From: an uncultured Methylobacillus sp. | GTDB lineage: Bacteria > Pseudomonadota > Gammaproteobacteria > Burkholderiales > Methylophilaceae | Assembly: GCA_946481235.1 (NCBI GenBank) | Contig: CAMLME010000115.1 | Span: forward strand, 1-6,026 | Reading direction: 5' to 3' | Length of the DNA stretch: 6,026 nucleotides | Shown: in pieces, positions 1 through 5,451 of the stretch | Layout of the letters: the number at the start of each line of letters is the position of its first letter | Position numbering within the stretch: the stretch's first letter is position 1 | Translations under genes and position numbers: made by a program | Notes under the pieces: generated by a model | Database searches by the model: none | The model's input: the letters and a program-made list of their open reading frames with translations, nothing else | Told to the model about the DNA's origin: nothing

Positions 1-115
1 CGGGTTTTGCAAGAAAATGGATACGGTTGGCGTTGACGCGCGCGAGGAGCAAATCGTTCATCATCGCGTGTGCGCTTTCGGTATCCGGGAGCATGAAATA
101 GAGTCTGCGATTCAT
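1..115 (-). CDS. DUF1269-like small protein, N-terminal part only
   Basis: The first 38 residues of a protein are visible; the gene continues past the left edge. It begins MNRRLYFMLPDTESAH and continues through a stretch of the form MMNDLLLARVNANRIHFLAK. The ATG at 115-113 is preceded by AAAGGGA about seven bases upstream, a usable ribosome binding site. The opening (short strand, 'LPD', a helix with 'LLLAR', then 'RIHFLAK') resembles the start of proteobacterial DUF1269-type proteins, which in full usually carry a central glycine-rich hydrophobic segment. That segment lies outside the window, so the family call rests on the first strand-helix-strand unit only. The gene lies 40 bases after coxC on the same strand and could be the last gene of the cox operon. 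Function is unknown. The reading frame is convincing; the family name is tentative. Confidence 0.6.
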   Translation of the reverse strand, partial: MNRRLYFMLPDTESAHAMMNDLLLARVNANRIHFLAKP

Positions 116-155
116 TATCTAGTCCCTTTCACTGTATGCAATACATAAGGGCGGC

Positions 156-1001
156 CTATATCAGCCAGTAAACAAACACGAACAACAATAGCCAAACAAC
201 ATCGACAAAATGCCAGTACCAGGAAACCGCTTCAAAAGCGAAGTGTCGTTCCGGTGTGAAATGTCCGGCATATACACGCCCCAGGATCACCGCCAGCATG
301 ATGGCGCCCAAGGTTACGTGCGCGCCATGAAAGCCGGTGAGGATGTAAAAAGTGGCTCCGTAAATGCCGGTCTGGAAAGTGAAAGTGGCCGATGAATACT
401 CATGTATCTGCAAGGCGATGAAGATCGCGCCCAACAAGATGGTAAGTATCAGGCCGATCTTGAGCTGGGTCCGGTTGTTGTTCTTGAGTCCCCAGTGCGC
501 CCAGGTGACGGTGGCACCTGAGCTCAGCAGTATCATCGTATTGATGGCAGGGATGCCCCACGCCGGCATGGCCGCGAATGTTTCTTTCACGCCTGGCCCG
601 GCGGTAGGCCAGGTCCCTGCGTAATCCGGCCAGAGCAGCTTGGTGTCTCCCAGTTCGGGCACGGTAATAACGCGTGCGTAGAAAAGCGCACCGAACAACG
701 CGCCGAAGAACATCACTTCGGAAAAGATGAACCAGCCCATGCCCCAGCGGTAGGAAAGATCGACCTGGTCGTTGAACAATCCTCCGACGCTTTCGCGTAT
801 GACCGTTCCGAACCATCCGAACAACATCGTGATCAGGATCAGCGCGCCGGCAATCATCACGTAGCTTCCCGATGTATTGTTTTGCAGCAGGATGACGAAG
901 CCGGAGGCGAGCAGGAGCAGAGCAACCGAGCCGACCAGCGGCCACCAGGAAGGCGCCGGAACGTAATAGCGCTGGGAATTCGTTTGTTCTATCGTTTGCA
1001 T
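156..1001 (-). CDS. coxC: Cytochrome c oxidase subunit III
   Basis: This is subunit III of the aa3/caa3 oxidase, an inner-membrane protein that binds subunit I and stabilises proton uptake during turnover. The 281 residues match the full-length seven-helix bacterial form. Visible family features are the N-terminal YYVPAPSWWP (12-21), the IRESVGG turn after helix 2 (69-74), MGWFIFSEVMFFGALFGALF (88-107) with the conserved membrane Glu95, NTMILLSSGATVTWAHW (154-170), GFHGAHVTLGA (223-233) and the last helix FEAVSWYWHFVDVVW (256-270). The ATG is chosen because GGAAGGA lies seven bases upstream and the N-terminus fits the family. It starts 21 bases after the coxA stop. In many betaproteobacteria ctaG and a small DUF2970 gene sit between coxA and coxC; here nothing does. 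No key residue is missing. Confidence 0.97.
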   Translation of the reverse strand: MQTIEQTNSQRYYVPAPSWWPLVGSVALLLLASGFVILLQNNTSGSYVMIAGALILITMLFGWFGTVIRESVGGLFNDQVDLSYRWGMGWFIFSEVMFFGALFGALFYARVITVPELGDTKLLWPDYAGTWPTAGPGVKETFAAMPAWGIPAINTMILLSSGATVTWAHWGLKNNNRTQLKIGLILTILLGAIFIALQIHEYSSATFTFQTGIYGATFYILTGFHGAHVTLGAIMLAVILGRVYAGHFTPERHFAFEAVSWYWHFVDVVWLLLFVFVYWLI

Positions 1002-1022
1002 GACAAATCCTTCCGTTATTCG

Positions 1023-2597
1023 TTATTTGAACGCCGGTGCGGTTTCAAACGAGTGGTAGGGCGGTGGCGAGGAGAGTGTCCACTCCAGGCTGTCCGCGCC
1101 TTCCCAAGGCCTGTCGCCTGCAGGTGCGCCGCCGCGCACGCACTTGATGACGGTATAAAGGAACAGCAACTGGCTGGCGCCGAGCACGAAAGAGCCGATG
1201 GATTGCAGCATGTTGAATTCCGCGAATTGCAGCGCGTAATCCGGAATGCGCCGCGGCATGCCGGCGAGGCCCAGGAAATGCATCGGGAAGAAAGTGACAT
1301 TGAAGGCGATCGTTGTCAGCCAGAAATGCCATTTGCCCAGCGTTTCGTCGTACATATGGCCGGTCCATTTCGGCAGCCAGTAATACACCCCGGCCATGAT
1401 GCTCATCGCCGCACCCGAGAACAGCACATAGTGGAAGTGGGCGACCACGTAATAGGTATCCTGCAGCTGGATATCCACCGGCACGATCGCCAGCACCAGG
1501 CCGCTGAAGCCGCCGATGGTAAACAGGCAGACCACGGCGATGGCGAACAGCATGGGTGTTTCAAAGGAGATCGAACCGCGCCACATCGTCGCCGTCCAGT
1601 TGAATACCTTCACGCCGGTCGGAATCGCGATCAGCATCGTGGCATACATGAAGAACAGCTGCGAAGCCGTCGGCATGCCCACGGTGAACATGTGGTGCGC
1701 CCATACGGTGAAGGACAGCACCGCGATCGCGGCCGTGGCATAGACCATGGAGTCGTAACCGAATAGCGGTTTGCGCGAGAACGTCGGGATGATGCTCGAC
1801 AGGATGCCGAAGGCCGGCAGGATCATGATGTACACCTCGGGATGCCCGAAGAACCAGAAGATGTGCTGGAACATCACCGGGTCGCCGCCGCCGGCTGCGT
1901 TGAAGAAATACGTGCCGAAATGGCGGTCGGTGAGCAACATGGTCACTGCCGATGCCAGTACCGGCATCGCGGAAATCAGCAGGAAGGCGGTAATCAGCCA
2001 GGTCCATACAAAGATCGGCATGCGCATCATCGTCATGCCGGGGGTGCGCATGTTGAGTATGGTAGTGATGATGTTGATCGATCCCATGATGGAAGACAGC
2101 CCCATAAGATGGACTGCAAAAATCGTCATGTCGTAGGCCATGCCGCCCTGGATGAACAAGGGCGGATACATCGTCCAACCTCCTGAAACCGCACCTCCCG
2201 GGACAACGAAAGACACCAGCAGTAGTATTGCCGCCGCCGGCAGCAGCCAGAAGCTCCAGTTGTTGAGCCGCGGGAAAGCCATGTCCGGGGCGCCTATCAT
2301 CAACGGCACCTGCCAGTTAGCAAACCCGACGAAGGCCGGCATGATCGCGCCGAAAATCATGATCAGGCCATGCATGGTGGTGAACTGGTTGAACAGGTTA
2401 GGCTGGAAGAACTGCAGGCCCGGCTGGAACAGTTCCGCGCGGATCAGCATCGCCAGCCCGCCGGCGAAAAGGAACATGAGGAAACTGAACCACAGGTACA
2501 GCGTGCCGATGTCCTTGTGGTTGGTGGAAGTCAACCAGCGCATCACGCCGGTCGGATGTGCGTCATGATGCGCATCGTGCATGGTCGTCGTAGCCAT
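1023..2597 (-). CDS. coxA: Cytochrome c oxidase subunit I (type A1 heme-copper oxidase)
   Basis: This is the catalytic subunit, in the inner membrane. It holds heme a and the heme a3-CuB centre where O2 is reduced, and it pumps protons. It has 524 residues, about 12 helices, and a His-rich start (His7, 10, 11, 14) before the [11 protein letters not shown] motif. Heme a ligands are His76 and His389, and the heme a3 ligand is His387 (VVAHFHY). CuB ligands are His252, His301 and His302. Tyr256 of GHPEVY is the residue expected to be cross-linked to His252. D-channel residues Asp105, Asn94, Asn112 and Glu254 are present, as are K-channel Lys330 and Thr327, which makes it type A1. In the LQDTYY motif Gln379 stands where the Mg/Mn-binding His of the Paracoccus and mitochondrial enzymes lies; Asp380 is kept. 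The start is fixed by AAGGAG nine bases upstream, which overlaps the coxB stop codon. Confidence 0.98.
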   Translation of the reverse strand: MATTTMHDAHHDAHPTGVMRWLTSTNHKDIGTLYLWFSFLMFLFAGGLAMLIRAELFQPGLQFFQPNLFNQFTTMHGLIMIFGAIMPAFVGFANWQVPLMIGAPDMAFPRLNNWSFWLLPAAAILLLVSFVVPGGAVSGGWTMYPPLFIQGGMAYDMTIFAVHLMGLSSIMGSINIITTILNMRTPGMTMMRMPIFVWTWLITAFLLISAMPVLASAVTMLLTDRHFGTYFFNAAGGGDPVMFQHIFWFFGHPEVYIMILPAFGILSSIIPTFSRKPLFGYDSMVYATAAIAVLSFTVWAHHMFTVGMPTASQLFFMYATMLIAIPTGVKVFNWTATMWRGSISFETPMLFAIAVVCLFTIGGFSGLVLAIVPVDIQLQDTYYVVAHFHYVLFSGAAMSIMAGVYYWLPKWTGHMYDETLGKWHFWLTTIAFNVTFFPMHFLGLAGMPRRIPDYALQFAEFNMLQSIGSFVLGASQLLFLYTVIKCVRGGAPAGDRPWEGADSLEWTLSSPPPYHSFETAPAFK

Positions 2598-2605
2598 TTT
2601 TTCTT

Positions 2606-2611
2606 CTCCTT
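2606..2611 (-). promoter_or_regulatory. coxA ribosome binding site overlapping the coxB stop codon
   Basis: The perfect Shine-Dalgarno core AAGGAG shares its first two bases with the TAA stop of coxB (2612-2610) and lies eight bases before the coxA ATG. Ribosomes finishing coxB would stop directly on the coxA initiation signal, which suggests translational coupling of subunits II and I. The coupling is inferred; the overlap is seen directly. Confidence 0.8.
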
Positions 2612-3800
2612 AACCTTTAGGTTTCCGCACGGCGGCGACTTCGGAGGGTTGAAGTACATCTCCCGCTTTGTTGCCCCAATTGTTGCGTTCGTAAGTGATC
2701 ACAGCCGCCACTTCCAGGTCTGTCATTTGCTCTCCTAGTGCTTGCATTGCCGTGCCCGGGATGCCGTGCATCACGATGTCCAGATGCTTGTCCTTCGGCC
2801 CCACCACGATCTTGCCGTCTTTCGCGAAGCCCCGTTCCGCAAGGCGTTTGAGGGTGTCCTGATTGGCGAATGTCGCGCCTTCGACCAAGGGTGGAAATAC
2901 GCCCGGTATGCCCTGCCCGTTGGCCTGATGGCATGCGGCGCAGCGAGAATTAAAGACGGCTTCGCCGCGAATCTTCAATTCGTCCAGTGTGTAATCCTTG
3001 GTTGCCGCTTCCGCGGTCGCGGCAAGTTTGTCTTTCTGGCTCTGGAGCCATGCGTCGTATTGCTCCTGCGGCATCGCCTCCACCACGATCGGCATAAAGC
3101 CGTGGCCGACACCGCACAATTCGGCGCACTGCCCGCGATAGATGCCGGGTTTGTCCACCTGAAACCAGGCCTCGTTGATGAAGCCGGGAATCGCGTCCTG
3201 CTTGACGCCGAAGGCTGGTATCCACCACGCATGAATCACGTCCGAGGCTGTCAGCAGCAGGCGCACTTTCTTACCGGTGGGGACGACCATCGGCTGGTCG
3301 ACTTCCAGCAGGTAGTGCGCGGTTTTTTCCGCCTTGTTGTCTATCTGGTCGCGGGGTGTGGCCAGATTGCTGACGTAATTGATTCCCGCGTCCATGTATT
3401 CGTATTCCCAATACCACTGGCGGCCCGTGACCTTGATGCTCATGTCGGTACCCTCGACATTTTTCATGCGCAAAATGGTCTGGGTCGTGGGGAAGGCCAT
3501 GCCAACCAGAATGAAGAACGGGATGATGGTCCACACGATTTCGAGCTTGGTGTTGTGGCTGAACTGAGACGCCTTGTGCCCGACCGATTTTCGATGCTTG
3601 TACAGCGAATAGAACATCACGCCGAACACGATGACGAAAATGATCAGGCAAACCAGCAGGATCAGGTTGTGGAGATCGTAGATTTCCGTGGCTATTGGAG
3701 TCGCGGCGGTTTGGAGATTGAATTGGTAGTCTGCATATGCCGAATTGGCGAATAAGCTGATGATTATTATTGGTAGAGCTGATCGGATTTTGCAGAGCAT
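2610..3800 (-). CDS. coxB: Cytochrome c oxidase subunit II with fused cytochrome c domain (caa3 type)
   Basis: Subunit II accepts electrons at the CuA centre on the periplasmic side and passes them to subunit I. The 396-residue protein has, in order: a signal-like start (1-23, ending SAYA); two transmembrane helices (about 43-67 and 85-107); the aromatic docking motif GRQWYWEYEY (126-135) with Trp129; a cupredoxin domain with CuA ligands His190, Cys225, Glu227, Cys229, His233 and Met236 (QCAELCGVGHGFM); an Ala/Lys-rich linker (about 253-268); and a C-terminal cytochrome c domain with CAACH (287-291), FPPL (302-305) and probable distal heme ligand Met352. The length is typical of caa3 rather than plain aa3 subunits (about 280-300 residues). 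The ATG at 3800 follows AAAGGAT. An in-frame upstream start at 3965 would add 55 residues overlapping DUF2244 and hide the signal peptide, so it is rejected. Confidence 0.97.
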   Translation of the reverse strand: MLCKIRSALPIIIISLFANSAYADYQFNLQTAATPIATEIYDLHNLILLVCLIIFVIVFGVMFYSLYKHRKSVGHKASQFSHNTKLEIVWTIIPFFILVGMAFPTTQTILRMKNVEGTDMSIKVTGRQWYWEYEYMDAGINYVSNLATPRDQIDNKAEKTAHYLLEVDQPMVVPTGKKVRLLLTASDVIHAWWIPAFGVKQDAIPGFINEAWFQVDKPGIYRGQCAELCGVGHGFMPIVVEAMPQEQYDAWLQSQKDKLAATAEAATKDYTLDELKIRGEAVFNSRCAACHQANGQGIPGVFPPLVEGATFANQDTLKRLAERGFAKDGKIVVGPKDKHLDIVMHGIPGTAMQALGEQMTDLEVAAVITYERNNWGNKAGDVLQPSEVAAVRKPKG

Positions 3801-3813
3801 ATTTTTTATCCTT

Positions 3814-4296
3814 TCATGACTGGTAGGGGCCCAGACGGGACTGCAATACCCGCCCGAGGTCGAGTCTCTCTTCGTTATTGAGTAACCTTCCGAATTCGAT
3901 TTCCTGGCCGTGCGAACGCAAGGCAAGCCGCCGGCAATCCCCGTCCGGCATGACTTCCATGACAACCCGTGCCCAATAGCCGTTCAGCTCTATGTGACTG
4001 TCACACGCGAGATCGTGCTTTTCGACGATGACCTTGTGGTCGTCGATGGTCAGACGTTCATAATCATGGACGTGTCGCCAGACGTGGCGGAAGCAGAGCC
4101 AGAGGATGAGCAATTCGATGCCGGCAAAAGGGAGGATCGGCCAGGCACCCAGTAGAGTGAATCCGATGGCGATCGTCAGAGTGACGAATGCGATGATGAA
4201 AAAGGCGCAAAGAGTGCCGGCCGGGGACAAGGAACAGTTTGGCCTGGCGGTGATGGAGTAGTGCACAGATGATGTCGAACCGCTGACATCGACCAT
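3814..4296 (-). CDS. DUF2244 family membrane protein
   Basis: This is a 160-residue protein with two close transmembrane helices (about 29-50 and 52-70) followed by a cytoplasmic-style beta-rich tail. Family hallmarks visible are RPNCSLSP (18-25) just before helix 1, GAWPILPFAGIELL (50-63), the DYERL motif (78-82), Trp109, and the late segment G-QEIEFGRLLNNEER (130-144). Its function is not established. It is the first gene of the cox cluster, ending 13 bases before the coxB ATG with no terminator between, so it is likely co-expressed with the oxidase and may have a role in assembly or stability (inference). I prefer the ATG at 4296, with GTGAGG six bases upstream. A GTG four codons earlier (4308) has only a weak site. 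Confidence 0.9.
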   Translation of the reverse strand: MVDVSGSTSSVHYSITARPNCSLSPAGTLCAFFIIAFVTLTIAIGFTLLGAWPILPFAGIELLILWLCFRHVWRHVHDYERLTIDDHKVIVEKHDLACDSHIELNGYWARVVMEVMPDGDCRRLALRSHGQEIEFGRLLNNEERLDLGRVLQSRLGPYQS

Positions 4297-4354
4297 GTCG
4301 TGCCTCACTTTTCTTTACAAAAAAGCTTTGCAAATACTCGTGTTACACCCCGTA

Positions 4355-4379
4355 ATACTTGACCATGTTAGTATGATAT
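4355..4379. promoter_or_regulatory. Candidate IscR/Rrf2-type operator in the divergent promoter region
   Basis: A 25-base element begins ATACTTGAC and ends AGTATGATAT, with a five-base centre plus one extra C on the left side. Compared from memory with the type 1 IscR consensus of gammaproteobacteria (left half ATASYYGACT, centre RWWWY, right half AGTCRRSTAT), it matches 20 of 25 positions, including 12 of the 14 non-degenerate ones. The left half and the outer ATA/TAT are best kept; the right half departs at AGTC to AGTA. It overlaps a TTGACC -35-like box on the plus strand and a -10-like box on the minus strand, which is how a repressor site would be placed. IscR-type regulators carry or sense Fe-S clusters. 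Binding and regulator identity are inferred. Confidence 0.45.
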
Positions 4380-4384
4380 TTAAT
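4359..4384 (+). promoter_or_regulatory. Candidate promoter for the Yip1-DUF6494 genes
   Basis: TTGACC (4359-4364, five of six to the sigma70 -35) is followed by TTTAAT (4379-4384, five of six to the -10), but the spacer is only 14 bases. A 16-base spacer would give the poor box TAATGC. The leader to the ATG at 4480 would be about 90 bases, and I see no riboswitch-like structure in it. The short spacer makes this uncertain, although suboptimal spacing is compatible with a regulated promoter. Confidence 0.3.
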
Positions 4385-4393
4385 GCAAGGCAA
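4365..4393 (-). promoter_or_regulatory. Candidate promoter for the DUF2244-cox operon
   Basis: Read on the minus strand, TTGCCT (4393-4388) and TAACAT (4370-4365) are separated by 17 bases; each matches four of six consensus sigma70 positions. It lies about 70 bases before the DUF2244 start and its -10 box falls inside the putative IscR-like element. This is the best-spaced pair I see in the gap for this direction, but its similarity is weak. Confidence 0.3.
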
Positions 4394-4462
4394 CCCCTTT
4401 TAAATCACTGTACAAAGCAGGGCAAAATAGTAAACTGTCCATGCAAAAACAAGCTCTTAGCA

Positions 4463-4472
4463 GAGGAGGAGG
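4463..4472 (+). promoter_or_regulatory. Strong ribosome binding site that fixes the Yip1 gene start
   Basis: GAGGAGGAGG lies seven bases before the ATG at 4480. It contains the full AGGAGG core and decides against the in-frame ATG at 4441, which has no such site and would place this purine run inside the coding region. Confidence 0.8.
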
Positions 4473-4479
4473 TAACACC

Positions 4480-5085
4480 ATGAATCCGCTTATTCTGTTC
4501 TCGCTGTTTGCAACGCCGGCTCAAGGCTGGAGCCGTTTGATGGATAGCAAGCCTACTGTTCCCAGCATTTTTTTCCTGCACGTCGTTCCGTTTTCACTGA
4601 TCCCTCCGCTGATGCTTTTTCTCGCAGGTGGCAAATACGGAGGTCAATTCTTCCCGGCAATGAGCACATCCAAGCTGTTATTGATTGCCGTGATTTTTTT
4701 CCTGGTCGAGTTGATCGCCGTGCCCATCATGGGGATGCTGGTCCGGCAATTGGGTGAGCTGGGTGAAATTCATCCCAGCTTCAAGGATGCCTTTGTTATT
4801 GCCGCAGTTGCGCCAACACCTTTGTGGCTGGCGCCTATCTTCATGCTGTTTCCCAGCGCCTTGCTCAATGTACTTGTCATTACACTGGCGATCATGGCTT
4901 CCGCCGGTTTGCTCTATTACGGTATCCCGGTGGTATTTCGGTTGCAAGAGGAGGGTCACGCCATACTCGTCTTTGGCGCAGTGCTGATCGCGGGTGTGGT
5001 GGCGATGGGGTTTCTCATGGTATCGACGCTGGTGGTCTGGAGCAGCGTGCAAAATCTGCATTACGCGATACCGTTTATGGGGTGA
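4480..5085 (+). CDS. Yip1 family inner-membrane protein
   Basis: This is a 201-residue polytopic membrane protein with about five transmembrane helices (roughly 29-49, 66-86, 104-124, 128-147 and 162-186). It opens MNPLILFSLFATPAQGWSRL, the 'P-x-x-G-W' entry typical of bacterial Yip1 proteins. It has APTPLWLAPIFMLFP (111-125) at helix 3 and the family motif YYGIPVVFRLQEE (146-158) after helix 4. Bacterial Yip1 proteins have no agreed function; the eukaryotic relatives act in membrane traffic, which does not transfer here. It is divergent from the cox operon and shares its control region. The DUF6494 gene follows after 30 bases and is probably on the same transcript. The protein appears complete with no frame damage. 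Confidence 0.88.
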   Translation: MNPLILFSLFATPAQGWSRLMDSKPTVPSIFFLHVVPFSLIPPLMLFLAGGKYGGQFFPAMSTSKLLLIAVIFFLVELIAVPIMGMLVRQLGELGEIHPSFKDAFVIAAVAPTPLWLAPIFMLFPSALLNVLVITLAIMASAGLLYYGIPVVFRLQEEGHAILVFGAVLIAGVVAMGFLMVSTLVVWSSVQNLHYAIPFMG

Positions 5086-5115
5086 AGCTGCTATAGAAGG
5101 TGAAAGGAGCTCGAT

Positions 5116-5322
5116 ATGAACGAAGAAACTTTCAACATGAGCATCCGCAAATATCTCAAGATGGTAGGCGTGCACTCACAGCACGAAATTGAAAAAGCCG
5201 TGGCTGCCGCCCTTTCCAGCGGACAACTCAAAGGCTACGAGAAATTGCCGGCAAAAATGACGCTGACGATAGGGGAAGTGAGCCTCAACGTAACTTTCGA
5301 CGGTGAAATCAATCTGGAGTGA
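5116..5322 (+). CDS. DUF6494 family small protein
   Basis: This is a 68-residue soluble protein opening MNEETFNMSIRKYLKMVGV, followed by a helix rich in Glu/Lys/Ala (HEIEKAVAAALSSGQLKG), then the strand-forming tail KMTLTIGEVSLNVTFDGEIN. The whole length and the start match what I recall of DUF6494, a short family common in beta- and gammaproteobacteria. No function is known. It has no signal peptide, cysteines or metal motif. The ATG has AAAGGAG eight bases upstream. It lies 30 bases after the Yip1 stop on the same strand, so co-transcription is likely, and it is followed by the long hairpin at 5360-5411. Confidence 0.85.
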   Translation: MNEETFNMSIRKYLKMVGVHSQHEIEKAVAAALSSGQLKGYEKLPAKMTLTIGEVSLNVTFDGEINLE

Positions 5323-5359
5323 GGCTCAGTTTGATATTTCGGTCAGCATGACGTAACAA

Positions 5360-5411
5360 AGGCGTCCTCGCCCGCCAACCCATATTCCGGGTAATGCCGG
5401 CGAGGACGCCT
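5360..5411. terminator. Long perfect hairpin between converging genes, probable bidirectional terminator
   Basis: AGGCGTCCTCGCC (5360-5372) and GGCGAGGACGCCT (5399-5411) are perfect 13-base inverted copies. Inside the loop, ACCC (5378-5381) and GGGT (5389-5392) can form a second short stem across ATATTCC, leaving an unpaired interior loop. The element lies 37 bases past the DUF6494 stop and 40 bases beyond the end of the converging beta-propeller gene. The T-rich tail is short on both sides (GGGTTT on plus, TTTGTTA on minus), so it is not a textbook terminator, but position and stability favour that role. Confidence 0.65.
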
Positions 5412-5421
5412 GGGTTTCAAG

Positions 5422-5440
5422 TCCGGCCTGAAAAGCCGGG
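5422..5440. repeat. Short GC hairpin just past the beta-propeller gene
   Basis: CCGGC (5423-5427) pairs with GCCGG (5435-5439) across the seven-base loop CTGAAAA, with a possible extra T-G pair outside. It lies 11 bases after the minus-strand stop codon. It has no T-run on either side, so it may stabilise the mRNA 3' end or assist the larger hairpin rather than terminate alone. Confidence 0.4.
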
Positions 5441-5451
5441 CTACCTATCTA

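Noticed and set aside
133..145. TGTAT-GCA-ATACA hairpin after coxC as a terminator
   Set aside because: The stem is only five AT-rich pairs with no T-run, too weak to terminate transcription.
882..1766. 294-residue open frame on the plus strand
   Set aside because: It is antisense to coxC and coxA, and its Gln/His/Arg-rich composition is an artefact of reading hydrophobic membrane codons backwards.
2742..3755. 337-residue open frame on the plus strand
   Set aside because: It lies wholly antisense to coxB, whose CuA and heme motifs are intact. It is rich in His/Arg/Asp of the kind produced by antisense reading, has no recognisable domain and no good ribosome binding site.
3801..3965. Upstream in-frame start extending coxB by 55 residues
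   Set aside because: It would overlap DUF2244 and bury the signal peptide. The ATG at 3800 has a proper AAAGGAT site and a signal-peptide-like start.
4297..4308. GTG start for DUF2244 four codons upstream
   Set aside because: It has a weaker ribosome binding site than the ATG at 4296, which has GTGAGG at good spacing.
4314..4334. TTTACAAA and TTTGCAAA near-repeats before DUF2244
   Set aside because: These are eight-base AT-rich matches in an AT-rich gap, 13 bases apart, and match no operator I recognise; likely chance.
4441..4479. ATG at 4441 as start of the Yip1 protein
   Set aside because: The strong GAGGAGGAGG site lies just before the ATG at 4480, and the protein from there matches the family's N-terminus.
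4678..5175. 165-residue minus-strand open frame
   Set aside because: It is antisense to the Yip1 and DUF6494 genes, both of which have good ribosome binding sites and family-like proteins. The antisense product is His/Gln-rich without a domain.
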